The notes below the pieces were generated by a model. It had not been told where the DNA came from, did not search any database, and was given only the letters and a program-made list of their open reading frames with translations. 64,000 nt of DNA, from the NCBI GenBank assembly GCA_029254005.1, contig JAQWYJ010000028.1:1-64000 (forward strand), in the 5' to 3' direction. Positions 8,626 through 16,458 of the stretch are shown here, in pieces. Each line of letters begins with the position of its first letter. Within the stretch, counting starts at the first letter, position 1. Source of the DNA: Porticoccaceae bacterium (lineage in GTDB: Bacteria; Pseudomonadota; Gammaproteobacteria; Pseudomonadales; Porticoccaceae). Position numbers and translations under genes: made by a program.

Positions 8626-9867
8626 TCAGGGGCGTTTTATGGTTTGCATTCTGCCGTAGGTTATTGATCGCAATATCCATTCCAGAGGACCGAATTGAAA
8701 GCGTTGCATCCAACTATGTGAGCATGCTATCTGAAATATCCAGATTACTACTACGACGTAAATTTGCTCGATTCTATTAAAGCTACCAAATTTTCCTAAG
8801 CCCCAACCATAAAAAATAAAGCCGCAGATTAAGGTTTGTGATATGTAGTTAGTCAGTGCCATTCTGCCTACATTAGCCAAAGCTCTTTTGGCTGAGGGAA
8901 ACAGCTGACTCCTTGAGAAAGCTAAAATCCAACACATATAGCTATAAGCCAAAAGTAGGCTGCCCCAATAATTTTCTAGAGAGAATATTGCTTCAATGGG
9001 AAATTCCTTAGCTATGTTGCTGTTTATGCGGGCACAAATGATAAAGGCCCCTAAGATAAAAAATATAAGTCCCTGTAACTGCAACGATTTTCTAGTAAAT
9101 CTATGGCCAAAAAAATCGATCTTAAATAATGCAATACCAATCATCATTAAGCCCAATACACGACAACCATAAAACAGTCCATTAACTAACATATCATCTG
9201 CCATTGCGTGTCGGTGATCCATTTGTCCTATCCAGCTGGATTGATTGGCAATAATTTCAGACTCGATTAATAGTTCATCAGGTCTCCAGACCATCAACAA
9301 TTCATGAAGATCCGCTTCATTCATATAGGACATTGCCGCTGCAGGTAGCGCAAAAAAAACTGCATTAATAGCCAGTAATAGGAGTGCCCACAACAAAAGG
9401 AATCGTGGGGATTTATGTCGAAAAAAGTAGATGACCATCCCGGCGACGGAGTAGACAAATAGTATATCTCCATACCAAAGAAGGTATAGGTGCATCAGGC
9501 CGAGCAGGGCTAGGGCGCTCATTCGTCTAAAATGTAAAAAGGCAGAGTTCAATTGTTTTTGTTCTGCCCCAGAGGTCATGATAAAAAAACCTGTTCCAAA
9601 CAGAACCGCAAAAATAGTCATGAATTTTTGTTCAGCAAAGAAATGTGTAAAATAATAAACAGCTCGGTTAGATCCTGAGAAGTCTCCGAAAGACAATGGA
9701 TTACTTAAAGCCGATGAAATCATTGCAAATGTTTGGATATTGACCAGTAATATTCCCAGAACGGCAATTCCGCGAATAATATCTATACTGGCTAATCGGG
9801 CATTTTCAGGGGTCGGACCTCTGACTAATGATTCTTTTGATGCTTGACGTAACACCTCGTTGATCAC
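8626..9867 (-). CDS. DUF418 family membrane protein (YeiB-like)
   Basis: A 413-residue polytopic inner-membrane protein. It begins with the family feature RLASIDIIRGIAVLGILLVN (residues 24-43), typical of the acyltransferase-3/YeiB/HGSNAT-like clan. It ends with the DUF418 C-terminal pattern, GRMALTNYISQTLICGFIFY followed by QFGPLEWILRSITYG. Around nine to ten hydrophobic segments are visible. No function is established; relatives are suspected acyl or small-molecule transferases. It is convergent with ratB and has bamE next on the same strand. Confidence 0.88.
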   Translation of the reverse strand: MINEVLRQASKESLVRGPTPENARLASIDIIRGIAVLGILLVNIQTFAMISSALSNPLSFGDFSGSNRAVYYFTHFFAEQKFMTIFAVLFGTGFFIMTSGAEQKQLNSAFLHFRRMSALALLGLMHLYLLWYGDILFVYSVAGMVIYFFRHKSPRFLLLWALLLLAINAVFFALPAAAMSYMNEADLHELLMVWRPDELLIESEIIANQSSWIGQMDHRHAMADDMLVNGLFYGCRVLGLMMIGIALFKIDFFGHRFTRKSLQLQGLIFFILGAFIICARINSNIAKEFPIEAIFSLENYWGSLLLAYSYMCWILAFSRSQLFPSAKRALANVGRMALTNYISQTLICGFIFYGWGLGKFGSFNRIEQIYVVVVIWIFQIACSHSWMQRFQFGPLEWILRSITYGRMQTIKRP

Positions 9868-9921
9868 TTCACTATCCTTGTGAGTATCAATAGTCGAATT
9901 CAGTCAGCTTTTATACAAGAT

Positions 9922-10281
9922 TCATTTAGCTGAAGACGTTTTCCCTATCGAACTAGGTATATAGTCTCCTACTACGTCTTTCATAAGACCGTTTTTATCG
10001 AAATACACAGTCATGCTTTGCTCGGTCTCAGCCCCCGTAGCAGAGATATTTCTAAAGACATAGTCCCAGCGGCCAGTATTAAAGGAGTCTGTCACTATAG
10101 GCGTTCCTAGAACAAACTGTACCTGAGTTTTCGACATGCCAGGTTGTAATTTATCGACCATCTCTTGATCAAGAATATTACCTTGTTGGACATTAATTTT
10201 ATGTACGCCAGGGAATTTTATCCAGCTGCAACCCGATGAGAGTAGAGTAATAAATATCAACGTTAAAATAAAAAATCGCAT
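9922..10281 (-). CDS. bamE: Outer membrane protein assembly factor BamE (SmpA/OmlA lipoprotein)
   Basis: BamE is the small lipoprotein that modulates BamA-BamD in outer-membrane protein insertion. Starting at ATG 10281 the 119-residue product has a lipoprotein signal ending LLSSGC, so Cys18 would be lipidated. The core is VQQGNILDQEMVDKLQPGMS, then QVQFVLGTPIV and RWDYVFR, all family hallmarks. An upstream in-frame ATG would add 29 residues ahead of the signal peptide and run into fur, so I rejected it. The gene is divergent from fur, as in Pseudomonas (omlA-fur). Confidence 0.95.
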   Translation of the reverse strand: MRFFILTLIFITLLSSGCSWIKFPGVHKINVQQGNILDQEMVDKLQPGMSKTQVQFVLGTPIVTDSFNTGRWDYVFRNISATGAETEQSMTVYFDKNGLMKDVVGDYIPSSIGKTSSAK

Positions 10282-10350
10282 GACGGGCTTCCAGTTAGGC
10301 TCGATTAAAGAGATAATTACTATATTCAAAATTTTCAAGAAGAGCAAATT

Positions 10351-10755
10351 ATGATTCATAAAGATCACGAGCTTAAGAAGGCTGGTCTAAAGGTCACTTT
10401 ACCACGGATTAAAATCCTTCAGATATTAGAAAATACGCCTGAATGGCACATGACAGCTGAGGATATTTATCAAGCACTGCGAGATGCTCAGGAAGATGTT
10501 GGCATCGCTACAGTGTACAGGGTATTAACTCAATTTGAAGCAGCTGGATTGATTACCCGGCACAGCTTCGATAATGGTCCAGCAGTCTATGAGCTTGATC
10601 GTGGTGATGGTCATGACCACATGGTATGTACCGAAACTGGAAAGGTTGTTGAATTTCAAAATCCTGAAATTCAGAAGCTGCAAGAAAAAATTGCCAAAGA
10701 CAACGGATACAAAGTGGTTGGACACAGTTTAGTATTATACGTAAAGCCAATTTAA
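10351..10755 (+). CDS. fur: Ferric uptake regulator Fur
   Basis: Fur is the Fe2+-dependent repressor of iron acquisition. The 134-residue protein shows the winged-helix N-terminus (KKAGLKVTLPRIKILQILE, then DVGIATVYRVLTQFEAAGL with the recognition helix) and the metal-binding HDH-containing segment DGHDHMVCTETGKVVEF. Only one cysteine is present in that segment, so the CxxC zinc site of E. coli Fur is absent, as in Pseudomonas Fur. The 69-bp gap to bamE contains GATAATTACTATATT, a weak partial match to a Fur box that could mean autoregulation. Confidence 0.96.
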   Translation: MIHKDHELKKAGLKVTLPRIKILQILENTPEWHMTAEDIYQALRDAQEDVGIATVYRVLTQFEAAGLITRHSFDNGPAVYELDRGDGHDHMVCTETGKVVEFQNPEIQKLQEKIAKDNGYKVVGHSLVLYVKPI

Positions 10756-10805
10756 TCGCGTACCATGCCATGTAGGACACAGTCAAAGGAAATAAAAAGA
10801 CCTAA

Positions 10806-12191
10806 ATGCCAACGTTGAAGCAAGTTGAAATTTTTTTAAATGCATGGGCTGATGCCATGTGGAGCACACCACTGGTTATTTTGTTAGTCGGAGGTGGATT
10901 ATTTTTTATGATTTACTCGCGGTTCCGACCTTACCGCTACTTTGGTCACGCTATTGATTTATTGCGTGGAAAGTATAGTGATCCTAATGACCCCGGACAT
11001 ATTCCTCATTCTCAGGCACTAGCTACCGCGCTCTCTGGAACCCTTGGTTTAGGTAACATTGCCGGGGTGGCCATCGCTATCAGCATGGGAGGGCCTGGTG
11101 CCGTATTTTGGATGTGGGTAACTGCCATTGTTGGTGTGTCCACTAAGTTTTACACTGCATCACTGGCGATAATGTTCCGCGGTAAAGACGCTGATGGTTC
11201 GGTTCAAGGTGGGCCAATGTATGTTATTACAGAGGGCATGGGTAAGCGTTGGTATCCCTTAGCAGTTTTATTTGCAGTGGCCTGCACTATTGGTGCGCTA
11301 CCACTGTTTCAAGCAAATCAATTTATTCAATTATTACGAGACGTCATCGCAATTCCAGCGGGCATGGCAACCGCGGATGATCATTTTACCTTTGACCTTT
11401 TGTCCAGCGCTATTGTGGCAACTCTGGTAGGCCTGGTGATCATTGGACGAATTGAGAGAATTGGACGCATTACGGTAAAGCTAGTGCCTGCGATGGTGCT
11501 AATGTACTTGTTTATGACCGTCACTGTGCTCTTTACTTACGCTGCGGATATTCCAGCGACATTGCTGTTGATCGTAACGGATGCCTTTACTGGTGAGGCA
11601 GTTGCTGGCGGCTCCATCGGCGCAGTGATACTTATTGGTGTGCGAAGAGGTGCATTTTCTAATGAAGCTGGTATAGGCACTGAATCGATGGCTCATGGTG
11701 CTGCAAAGACTCAGCAACCAATCCGTGAGGGAGTCGTTGCGATGGTAGGTCCGGTAGTAGATACGTTAGTGGTCTGTACCTGCACAGCCTTGATCATTTT
11801 GTTGACTGGCGTTTGGCAAAGCGCCGACGGAATAGAGGGTGTAACGCTTACTGCGCGAGCGATTGAGCAGGTTTTTCCTGAGACAGGAATTTACCTATTA
11901 TTAGTTATGGTTGGTTTACTAAGCTTTAGTACTATGGTGACAATGTGGTTCTATGGTGCTAAGTGTACGGGCTTTTTATTGGGGTCTCATCGGCAGCATT
12001 ATTATACGCCTGTGTATTTGGCACTTCTTTTGGGCGGAGCGGTAGTCTCAATGGATGTTGTGAACGGTTTGATTCTTGCAACCTATGCTACGATGGCGAT
12101 TCCAACCATGATCTCTGCACTTTATTTGGCGCCCAAAGTTAATCAGGCGGCAAAAATTTATTTTGACGAACTGCGAGCCAACAAGCGTTAA
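10806..12191 (+). CDS. Alanine/glycine:cation symporter (AGCS family), copy 1
   Basis: A 461-residue Na+:alanine/glycine symporter-type inner-membrane protein. Signature segments are the N-terminal TPLVILLVGGGLFFMIYSRF, ATALSGTLGLGNIAGVAIAI, GGPGAVFWMWVTAIVG, QGGPMYVI and GVRRGAFSNEAGIGTESMAH, which includes the family's SNEAGxGT motif. About ten to eleven helices are visible. It follows fur by 50 bp on the same strand, which may be coincidental. A second AGCS gene lies at 45.9 kb but is far from identical. The 3' end overlaps the convergent peroxidase gene by 4 bp. Confidence 0.94.
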   Translation: MPTLKQVEIFLNAWADAMWSTPLVILLVGGGLFFMIYSRFRPYRYFGHAIDLLRGKYSDPNDPGHIPHSQALATALSGTLGLGNIAGVAIAISMGGPGAVFWMWVTAIVGVSTKFYTASLAIMFRGKDADGSVQGGPMYVITEGMGKRWYPLAVLFAVACTIGALPLFQANQFIQLLRDVIAIPAGMATADDHFTFDLLSSAIVATLVGLVIIGRIERIGRITVKLVPAMVLMYLFMTVTVLFTYAADIPATLLLIVTDAFTGEAVAGGSIGAVILIGVRRGAFSNEAGIGTESMAHGAAKTQQPIREGVVAMVGPVVDTLVVCTCTALIILLTGVWQSADGIEGVTLTARAIEQVFPETGIYLLLVMVGLLSFSTMVTMWFYGAKCTGFLLGSHRQHYYTPVYLALLLGGAVVSMDVVNGLILATYATMAIPTMISALYLAPKVNQAAKIYFDELRANKR

Positions 12192-12667
12192 AGCAGTCCT
12201 TCAATATGGTCTGCTATGGCATCAGGCTTGGTGATTGGAGCGAATCTTTCTACCACATGACCCTGCTTATTGACTAAAAACTTAGTAAAATTCCACTTGA
12301 TACTGTCGGTAATAAGACCCTTGGCCTGTTTTGTTAAATAGCTGTAAAGCGGGTGTTGATTGGCCCCATTGACATCAATTTTTGCCATCACTGGAAAACT
12401 AAGCCCATAGTTGAGTTGGCAAAATTCTTGGATACTTTCATTATTACCAGGTTCTTGAGCACCAAACTGATTGCAGGGAATTGCTATAATAGTAAGACCT
12501 TTTTCACTATAACGGTCATGCAGAGTCTGCAAGCCCTCGTATTGCGGGGTAAAACCACATTGACTGGCGGTGTTCACAATCAGTAGAACCTTGCCTTTAA
12601 AATCTGATAAGGCCTTATCTTGTTTATTACTATCAGACAAAGTGAAATCGTAAATCGAATCTACCAT
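12188..12667 (-). CDS. Glutathione peroxidase (Cys type, BtuE-like)
   Basis: A 159-residue thiol peroxidase of the GPx family, reducing hydroperoxides with glutathione or thioredoxin. The peroxidatic cysteine lies in LLIVNTASQCGFTPQYEGL (about residue 37). The partner Gln is in PCNQFGAQEPG, the Trp-Asn in KWNFTKFLVN, and a second Cys in FCQLNYGLSFPV. The protein has no signal peptide, so it is cytoplasmic. It follows panB after 36 bp on the same strand, where panC would usually stand. Confidence 0.93.
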   Translation of the reverse strand: MVDSIYDFTLSDSNKQDKALSDFKGKVLLIVNTASQCGFTPQYEGLQTLHDRYSEKGLTIIAIPCNQFGAQEPGNNESIQEFCQLNYGLSFPVMAKIDVNGANQHPLYSYLTKQAKGLITDSIKWNFTKFLVNKQGHVVERFAPITKPDAIADHIEGLL

Positions 12668-12703
12668 GGATATTTCCCTGTAGTTTTAGCGTTTAAAAGT
12701 GGG

Positions 12704-13495
12704 TTAATCACAACAGTGCTCAGGTCCGGGAAAGGTCCCGTTAGAAACCTCAGTACTGTAGGTTTTAAGTGCGTCTTGAATACTGTTAGCGCTAGCCAAA
12801 AAGTTTTTAGAAAATTTAGGTAAGCGTTTAGAGATACCTAGCATGTCATGCAAAACTAGCACTTGAGCATCAGTGCTTGCTCCTGCACCAATACCTATTA
12901 CTGGAATATCTAGTGCTTCAGTTAGGGCCTTACCCAAAGTGGATGGAACACACTCTACGACAATAAGATCAGCCCCAGCATCTTGTATGGCTATGGCTTC
13001 TTGAATCATTTTTTTTGCCTCGGCCTCAGCACGTCCTTGCACTTTAAAACCGCCAAATTTATGGACTGACTGAGGCGTTAGCCCAACATGACCACATACG
13101 GGAATGCCTCTCTGGCTGAGTAAATGAACTATTTCTGTCAACCATTCCCCTCCTTCCAGTTTTACCATCTGAGCGCCTGCTTGCATTAGCATGGCTGCAT
13201 TTTCTAACGCCTTAATCTTAGTTGCGTAAGACATAAATGGCATATCACTGATGAGTAAAGAGTGACTATTTCCTCGTTTTACAGCAGACGTGTGATAGGC
13301 CATTTCATCAATAGTTACAGGAATTGTACTGTCATATCCCAAAATCACATTACCCAATGAATCACCTATCAACGCAACTTCGATTGCTGCAGCTTCCACA
13401 AGATGCGAAAAGGTATAATCATAGGCGGTTATAGCGGAAAATTTTTCGCCATTTTTTTTCATTGAACTCAGGGTGTTTATAGAAATTTTCTTCAT
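12704..13495 (-). CDS. panB: 3-methyl-2-oxobutanoate hydroxymethyltransferase
   Basis: PanB transfers a hydroxymethyl group from methylene-THF to alpha-ketoisovalerate, the first committed step of pantothenate synthesis. The 263-residue protein has FSAITAYDYTFSHL, ALIGDSLGNVILGYDSTIPV (Mg2+-binding Asp), VKLEGGEW, GIPVCGHVGLTPQS and VIGIGAGASTDAQVLVLHD, covering the active site. The length is normal. The usual partner panC does not follow; the next gene is a peroxidase. Upstream is a deoxynucleoside kinase. Confidence 0.96.
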   Translation of the reverse strand: MKKISINTLSSMKKNGEKFSAITAYDYTFSHLVEAAAIEVALIGDSLGNVILGYDSTIPVTIDEMAYHTSAVKRGNSHSLLISDMPFMSYATKIKALENAAMLMQAGAQMVKLEGGEWLTEIVHLLSQRGIPVCGHVGLTPQSVHKFGGFKVQGRAEAEAKKMIQEAIAIQDAGADLIVVECVPSTLGKALTEALDIPVIGIGAGASTDAQVLVLHDMLGISKRLPKFSKNFLASANSIQDALKTYSTEVSNGTFPGPEHCCD

Positions 13496-13546
13496 CGGAC
13501 TATGATAACCTATTAGACAGAAAAAACTTAACGATTATAGTTTATC

Positions 13547-14281
13547 CTAGTAAAACGAAGAAGCAACGGTAGTTTTTCCTGCAGTGTGTGGGTGGGGGTT
13601 GTAATAGTGCCTACCGGAGTGGGTTTGCAAAATAAATTTGACAAGATTGTAGTAGTCAAGTTTGTGATTATTAGTAAGATTTATCTCTGATGTATTCACT
13701 ATGAGCAACGGCGTGTCATCATAATGGTAGAAAAATTGGGTATAAGCCTCGTTAAGTTGTTTTAAATAACTCTCTTCGATGGGTTTTTCAATGGCATGGC
13801 CACGTCGCTGAAGTCTCTCATATAGCGTAGCCGTTGGTGCTTGAAGGTAAATCACTAAATCAGGTTTTGGAAGGTCGGTAATAACATTGTCATACACGGT
13901 TTGATAAAGTTTATATTCGTCATCTTCCAGAGTAACTCTGGCAAATAAGGGATCCTTGTCAATTAAAAAGTCTGATACCCTTACCTGTTGAAAAATATCA
14001 CCTTGACGTAAAGACTCAAGTTTTTGCATTCTTTGAAATAAAAAGTGTAATTGAACCGACAGCGCATGGGTTCGCCTGTCTCTGTAAAAGCGTTCTAAAA
14101 AGGGGTTTTCCTCGGGCTCCTCAAGCAAAATATCATAATTAAATGTGCCCGCAAGACGTTTAGCCAAGGTTGTTTTACCAACCCCAATTGGGCCTTCGAC
14201 AGCAATATATGACGGTATTGTGATGTCGGTATGCTTTAAATTGAGTTTTGCTAGTAGACCATCAAACACACGTAACCCCAC
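13547..14281 (-). CDS. Deoxynucleoside kinase family protein
   Basis: A 244-residue dNK/dGK-type kinase that would phosphorylate deoxynucleosides for salvage. Visible motifs are the P-loop YIAVEGPIGVGKTTLAKRLA (residues about 25-44), the substrate-binding EEPEENPFLERFYRD, the ERF/DRS-type segment around VSDFLIDKDPLFARVTL, PDLVIYLQAP and the lid motif YERLQRRGHAIEK. Deoxyadenosine/deoxyguanosine preference is common in bacterial members but is not proven here. It lies 9 bp after folK and before panB, so it appears to belong to the pcnB-folK-panB transcript. Confidence 0.9.
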   Translation of the reverse strand: MGLRVFDGLLAKLNLKHTDITIPSYIAVEGPIGVGKTTLAKRLAGTFNYDILLEEPEENPFLERFYRDRRTHALSVQLHFLFQRMQKLESLRQGDIFQQVRVSDFLIDKDPLFARVTLEDDEYKLYQTVYDNVITDLPKPDLVIYLQAPTATLYERLQRRGHAIEKPIEESYLKQLNEAYTQFFYHYDDTPLLIVNTSEINLTNNHKLDYYNLVKFILQTHSGRHYYNPHPHTAGKTTVASSFY

Positions 14282-14290
14282 AACTTTTTA

Positions 14291-14785
14291 TCATTTCTGT
14301 AGCTTTACAATACGCTGATCGAGACAATTTTCCAATAAGTCAGTAACCGTTTTACAGTCAGTAATCACTAACTGAGGATCAATTTCTGACATTGGTAATA
14401 ACACAAATGCTCGCTCAGACATTCTTGGATGCGGAATAGTCAATCGTCGCTCATTAAGCACCAACTTACCATAAATTAGTATATCTAGATCAAGGGTTCT
14501 GGGTCCCCAGCGCCGGTCTCGAATTCGCTCCTGACCGCTTTCGATGGTTTGCAGATAGTCCAGCAGATCAAAAGGAGGCAGGCAAGTATACAATCGAACA
14601 ACCGCATTTATATAATCTGGTTGATCTTGCGGGCCAATAGGGTTTGTGCAGTAAAAAGAAGAACAAACTAAATCATTTAGTTTTGGGTGCTCACTTAGCG
14701 TTTGAAGAGCCTTGTTTAGTTGCTCTTTGGGATTATCAAGAGTCCCAGCAAGATTACTCCCCAAGCCAAGATAGACAAGCTCCAT
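14291..14785 (-). CDS. folK: HPPK, 2-amino-4-hydroxy-6-hydroxymethyldihydropteridine pyrophosphokinase
   Basis: HPPK pyrophosphorylates 6-hydroxymethyldihydropterin in folate synthesis. The 164-residue protein has the start VYLGLGSNLAG, the pterin pocket CTNPIGPQDQPDYINAVV and the signature ERIRDRRWGPRTLDLDILIY with the two Mg2+-binding aspartates, then LTIPHPRMSERAFVLLPMSE. Its ATG shares one base with the pcnB stop (TAATG), a classic coupling arrangement conserved in this pcnB-folK pair. Confidence 0.97.
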   Translation of the reverse strand: MELVYLGLGSNLAGTLDNPKEQLNKALQTLSEHPKLNDLVCSSFYCTNPIGPQDQPDYINAVVRLYTCLPPFDLLDYLQTIESGQERIRDRRWGPRTLDLDILIYGKLVLNERRLTIPHPRMSERAFVLLPMSEIDPQLVITDCKTVTDLLENCLDQRIVKLQK

Positions 14786-16140
14786 TAATCTTCAATGACC
14801 TTTTTTTTACGTGGGTTGCGGTGTCGCCGCTTTTTACCGGGTATTCTTCCAGCTGCGTCTGACATTGCCTGCTTTTGCTCTTCGTTGGATTCTTGATATT
14901 GAGTCCACCATTCGCCCAACCCATTGAGATTTTCACCTGCTTGTTCTCGCAGTAAAATAAAATCATAGGCAGCCCGAAAGCGAGAATGTTCTGAAAAGCG
15001 TTTTGCTCTTTGTCCTCCCCTTCGAGGTAATTGCAGTTGTAGCTCCCATATTTCTCGCATAGGAATGGTAAATCGTTTTGGAATAGCGGTTATGACTATT
15101 TGTCTAGATATGACTTCACTGGCAGCTTTACCAAGAGCATAAGTAGCTGAATTGCCTTTTTCTTGAAGCTGATTTGATAAGCGCTCTACTTCTGGCCAAA
15201 GTAATACGGCATAAATAAAAGCAGGCGTCACTCGTTGATTAGAAGAAATACGTAAGTCAGTATTAACAAACGCCTGCTCAATTAATTGGTTAGCATTACT
15301 TTTACCATTATTCATGAGGCGATCAGCCTGAGGAATTAAAGCACCGAATACGCTATGGTCGCGCAGAAGACTTAAGGTCTTTGAACCTCTACCACTCATA
15401 AATAATTTAAGTGTTTCATCAAATAGCCTTGGTGCGGACACATGACTTAAATGATCGGCTAATTTAGCGATGGGTTTAGCTGTACGTGGGTCTATCTCAA
15501 AGCCTAATTTGGCAGTAAAACGAATAACACGCAAAATACGGACAGGATCTTCGCGATAACGAGCTTCAGGGACTCCTATCATCCTAATAATTCGGTTTCG
15601 TATATCCTCCAAGCCATTGGTAAAGTCGTGAATAGTATTATCTGTTGGATTATAGTACAAAGCATTAACGGTCAAATCTCTTCGTTGAGCATCTTCATTG
15701 ATAGAGCCGAAAACGTTGTCTCTAATGAGCATACCACTCTCATTTTGCTGCATCTGCGCTGAACGTAACGCTACTGTAGCACTCTTACTTTGTTCATTAG
15801 AGCGAAAGGTAGTAACTTCGATGAGCTCTCTACTTAGTTGTACATGGACTATTTGGAATCTTCTACCTATGATCCTGGACCGTCTAAATAATGACTTAAT
15901 TTCTGTAGGTTGAGCATTAGTAGCGACATCAAAATCTTTTGGGCGGATACCCAGCAGCAAATCCCGCACTGAGCCTCCAACAATATAGGCTTCATATCCA
16001 GCTTTTTGCAGAGTGCTAACAACCTTAACAGCATCTTTACTCATCGACGAAGAGCTTATGCCGTACTTCTTTGCGTCTACGACTAGAGGCTTAGATGTTA
16101 GAGTTTTGGCTTCAAAAAAATTTACGATGCGCTTAAGCAT
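14785..16140 (-). CDS. pcnB: Poly(A) polymerase I
   Basis: PcnB adds poly(A) tails to RNA 3' ends, marking them for decay. The 451-residue protein has the nucleotidyltransferase core YEAYIVGGSVRDLLLG followed by PKDFDVATNAQPTEI (the DxD metal site), then RRDLTVNALYYNP, REDPVRILRVIRFTAKLGF and the PAP I-specific basic tail GRIPGKKRRHRNPRKKK. The tail and the pcnB-folK order favour poly(A) polymerase over CCA-adding enzyme. No good ribosome-binding site is visible before the ATG at 16140. Confidence 0.95.
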   Translation of the reverse strand: MLKRIVNFFEAKTLTSKPLVVDAKKYGISSSSMSKDAVKVVSTLQKAGYEAYIVGGSVRDLLLGIRPKDFDVATNAQPTEIKSLFRRSRIIGRRFQIVHVQLSRELIEVTTFRSNEQSKSATVALRSAQMQQNESGMLIRDNVFGSINEDAQRRDLTVNALYYNPTDNTIHDFTNGLEDIRNRIIRMIGVPEARYREDPVRILRVIRFTAKLGFEIDPRTAKPIAKLADHLSHVSAPRLFDETLKLFMSGRGSKTLSLLRDHSVFGALIPQADRLMNNGKSNANQLIEQAFVNTDLRISSNQRVTPAFIYAVLLWPEVERLSNQLQEKGNSATYALGKAASEVISRQIVITAIPKRFTIPMREIWELQLQLPRRGGQRAKRFSEHSRFRAAYDFILLREQAGENLNGLGEWWTQYQESNEEQKQAMSDAAGRIPGKKRRHRNPRKKKVIED

Positions 16141-16241
16141 TAATTTATAGTCATTATGTTTTGGAGGTAGTTTAACAGAGGAAGTGGCCTTCGGTGTGAC
16201 TTATTGCATATTGACAGGCTAATAGTTATTTCACTCTCCAA

Positions 16242-16271
16242 TCAAAAAGAGGCTGCCTTTCGACAGCCTCT
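16242..16271 (-). terminator. Rho-independent terminator downstream of cbrB
   Basis: On the minus strand AGAGGCTG and CAGCCTCT form a perfect 8-bp stem with loop TCGAAAGG, followed by TTTTTGATT. It lies about 190 bp after the cbrB stop and 100 bp before pcnB, so it would end the cbr transcript or a small RNA made from the gap. Confidence 0.85.
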
Positions 16272-16400
16272 ATAGTGAGCTCTTAGGCGTAAGCCTTTCA
16301 AACCCTTTCGCAATCCATAATTATTATTGTTTATTGTTATTGTATTCACACAACCATCGTGTGGATTTATATTCTTAATTAAAATAGCTATCACTGCAAG
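16242..16400 (-). ncRNA. Candidate CrcZ-like regulatory RNA between cbrB and pcnB
   Basis: The cbrB-pcnB gap (318 bp) contains, on the minus strand, a run of catabolite-activity-like A-rich repeats at 16345-16318 (AATACAATAACAATAAAC then AATAATAATT). A CACAC/GTGTG hairpin flanks it at 16363-16347, an AGGC/GCCT hairpin at 16296-16285, and the strong terminator ends the segment. In Pseudomonas the same gap holds crcZ, an RNA that sequesters Hfq/Crc through AAUAAUAA-type motifs. Position and motif type fit; length and 5' end are guesses, and it could instead be a cbrB 3' UTR. A GG-N10-GC spacing near 16455 is too weak to call a sigma-54 promoter. Confidence 0.42.
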
Positions 16401-16458
16401 ACATTTAATCGATGTTTTAAGAATACTTCGCTGTGCTTTTATGCTTTTTTAGAACCAA

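Noticed and set aside
10282..10350. Fur box in the fur-bamE gap
   Set aside because: GATAATTACTATATT matches only half of a Fur box; too weak for a feature.
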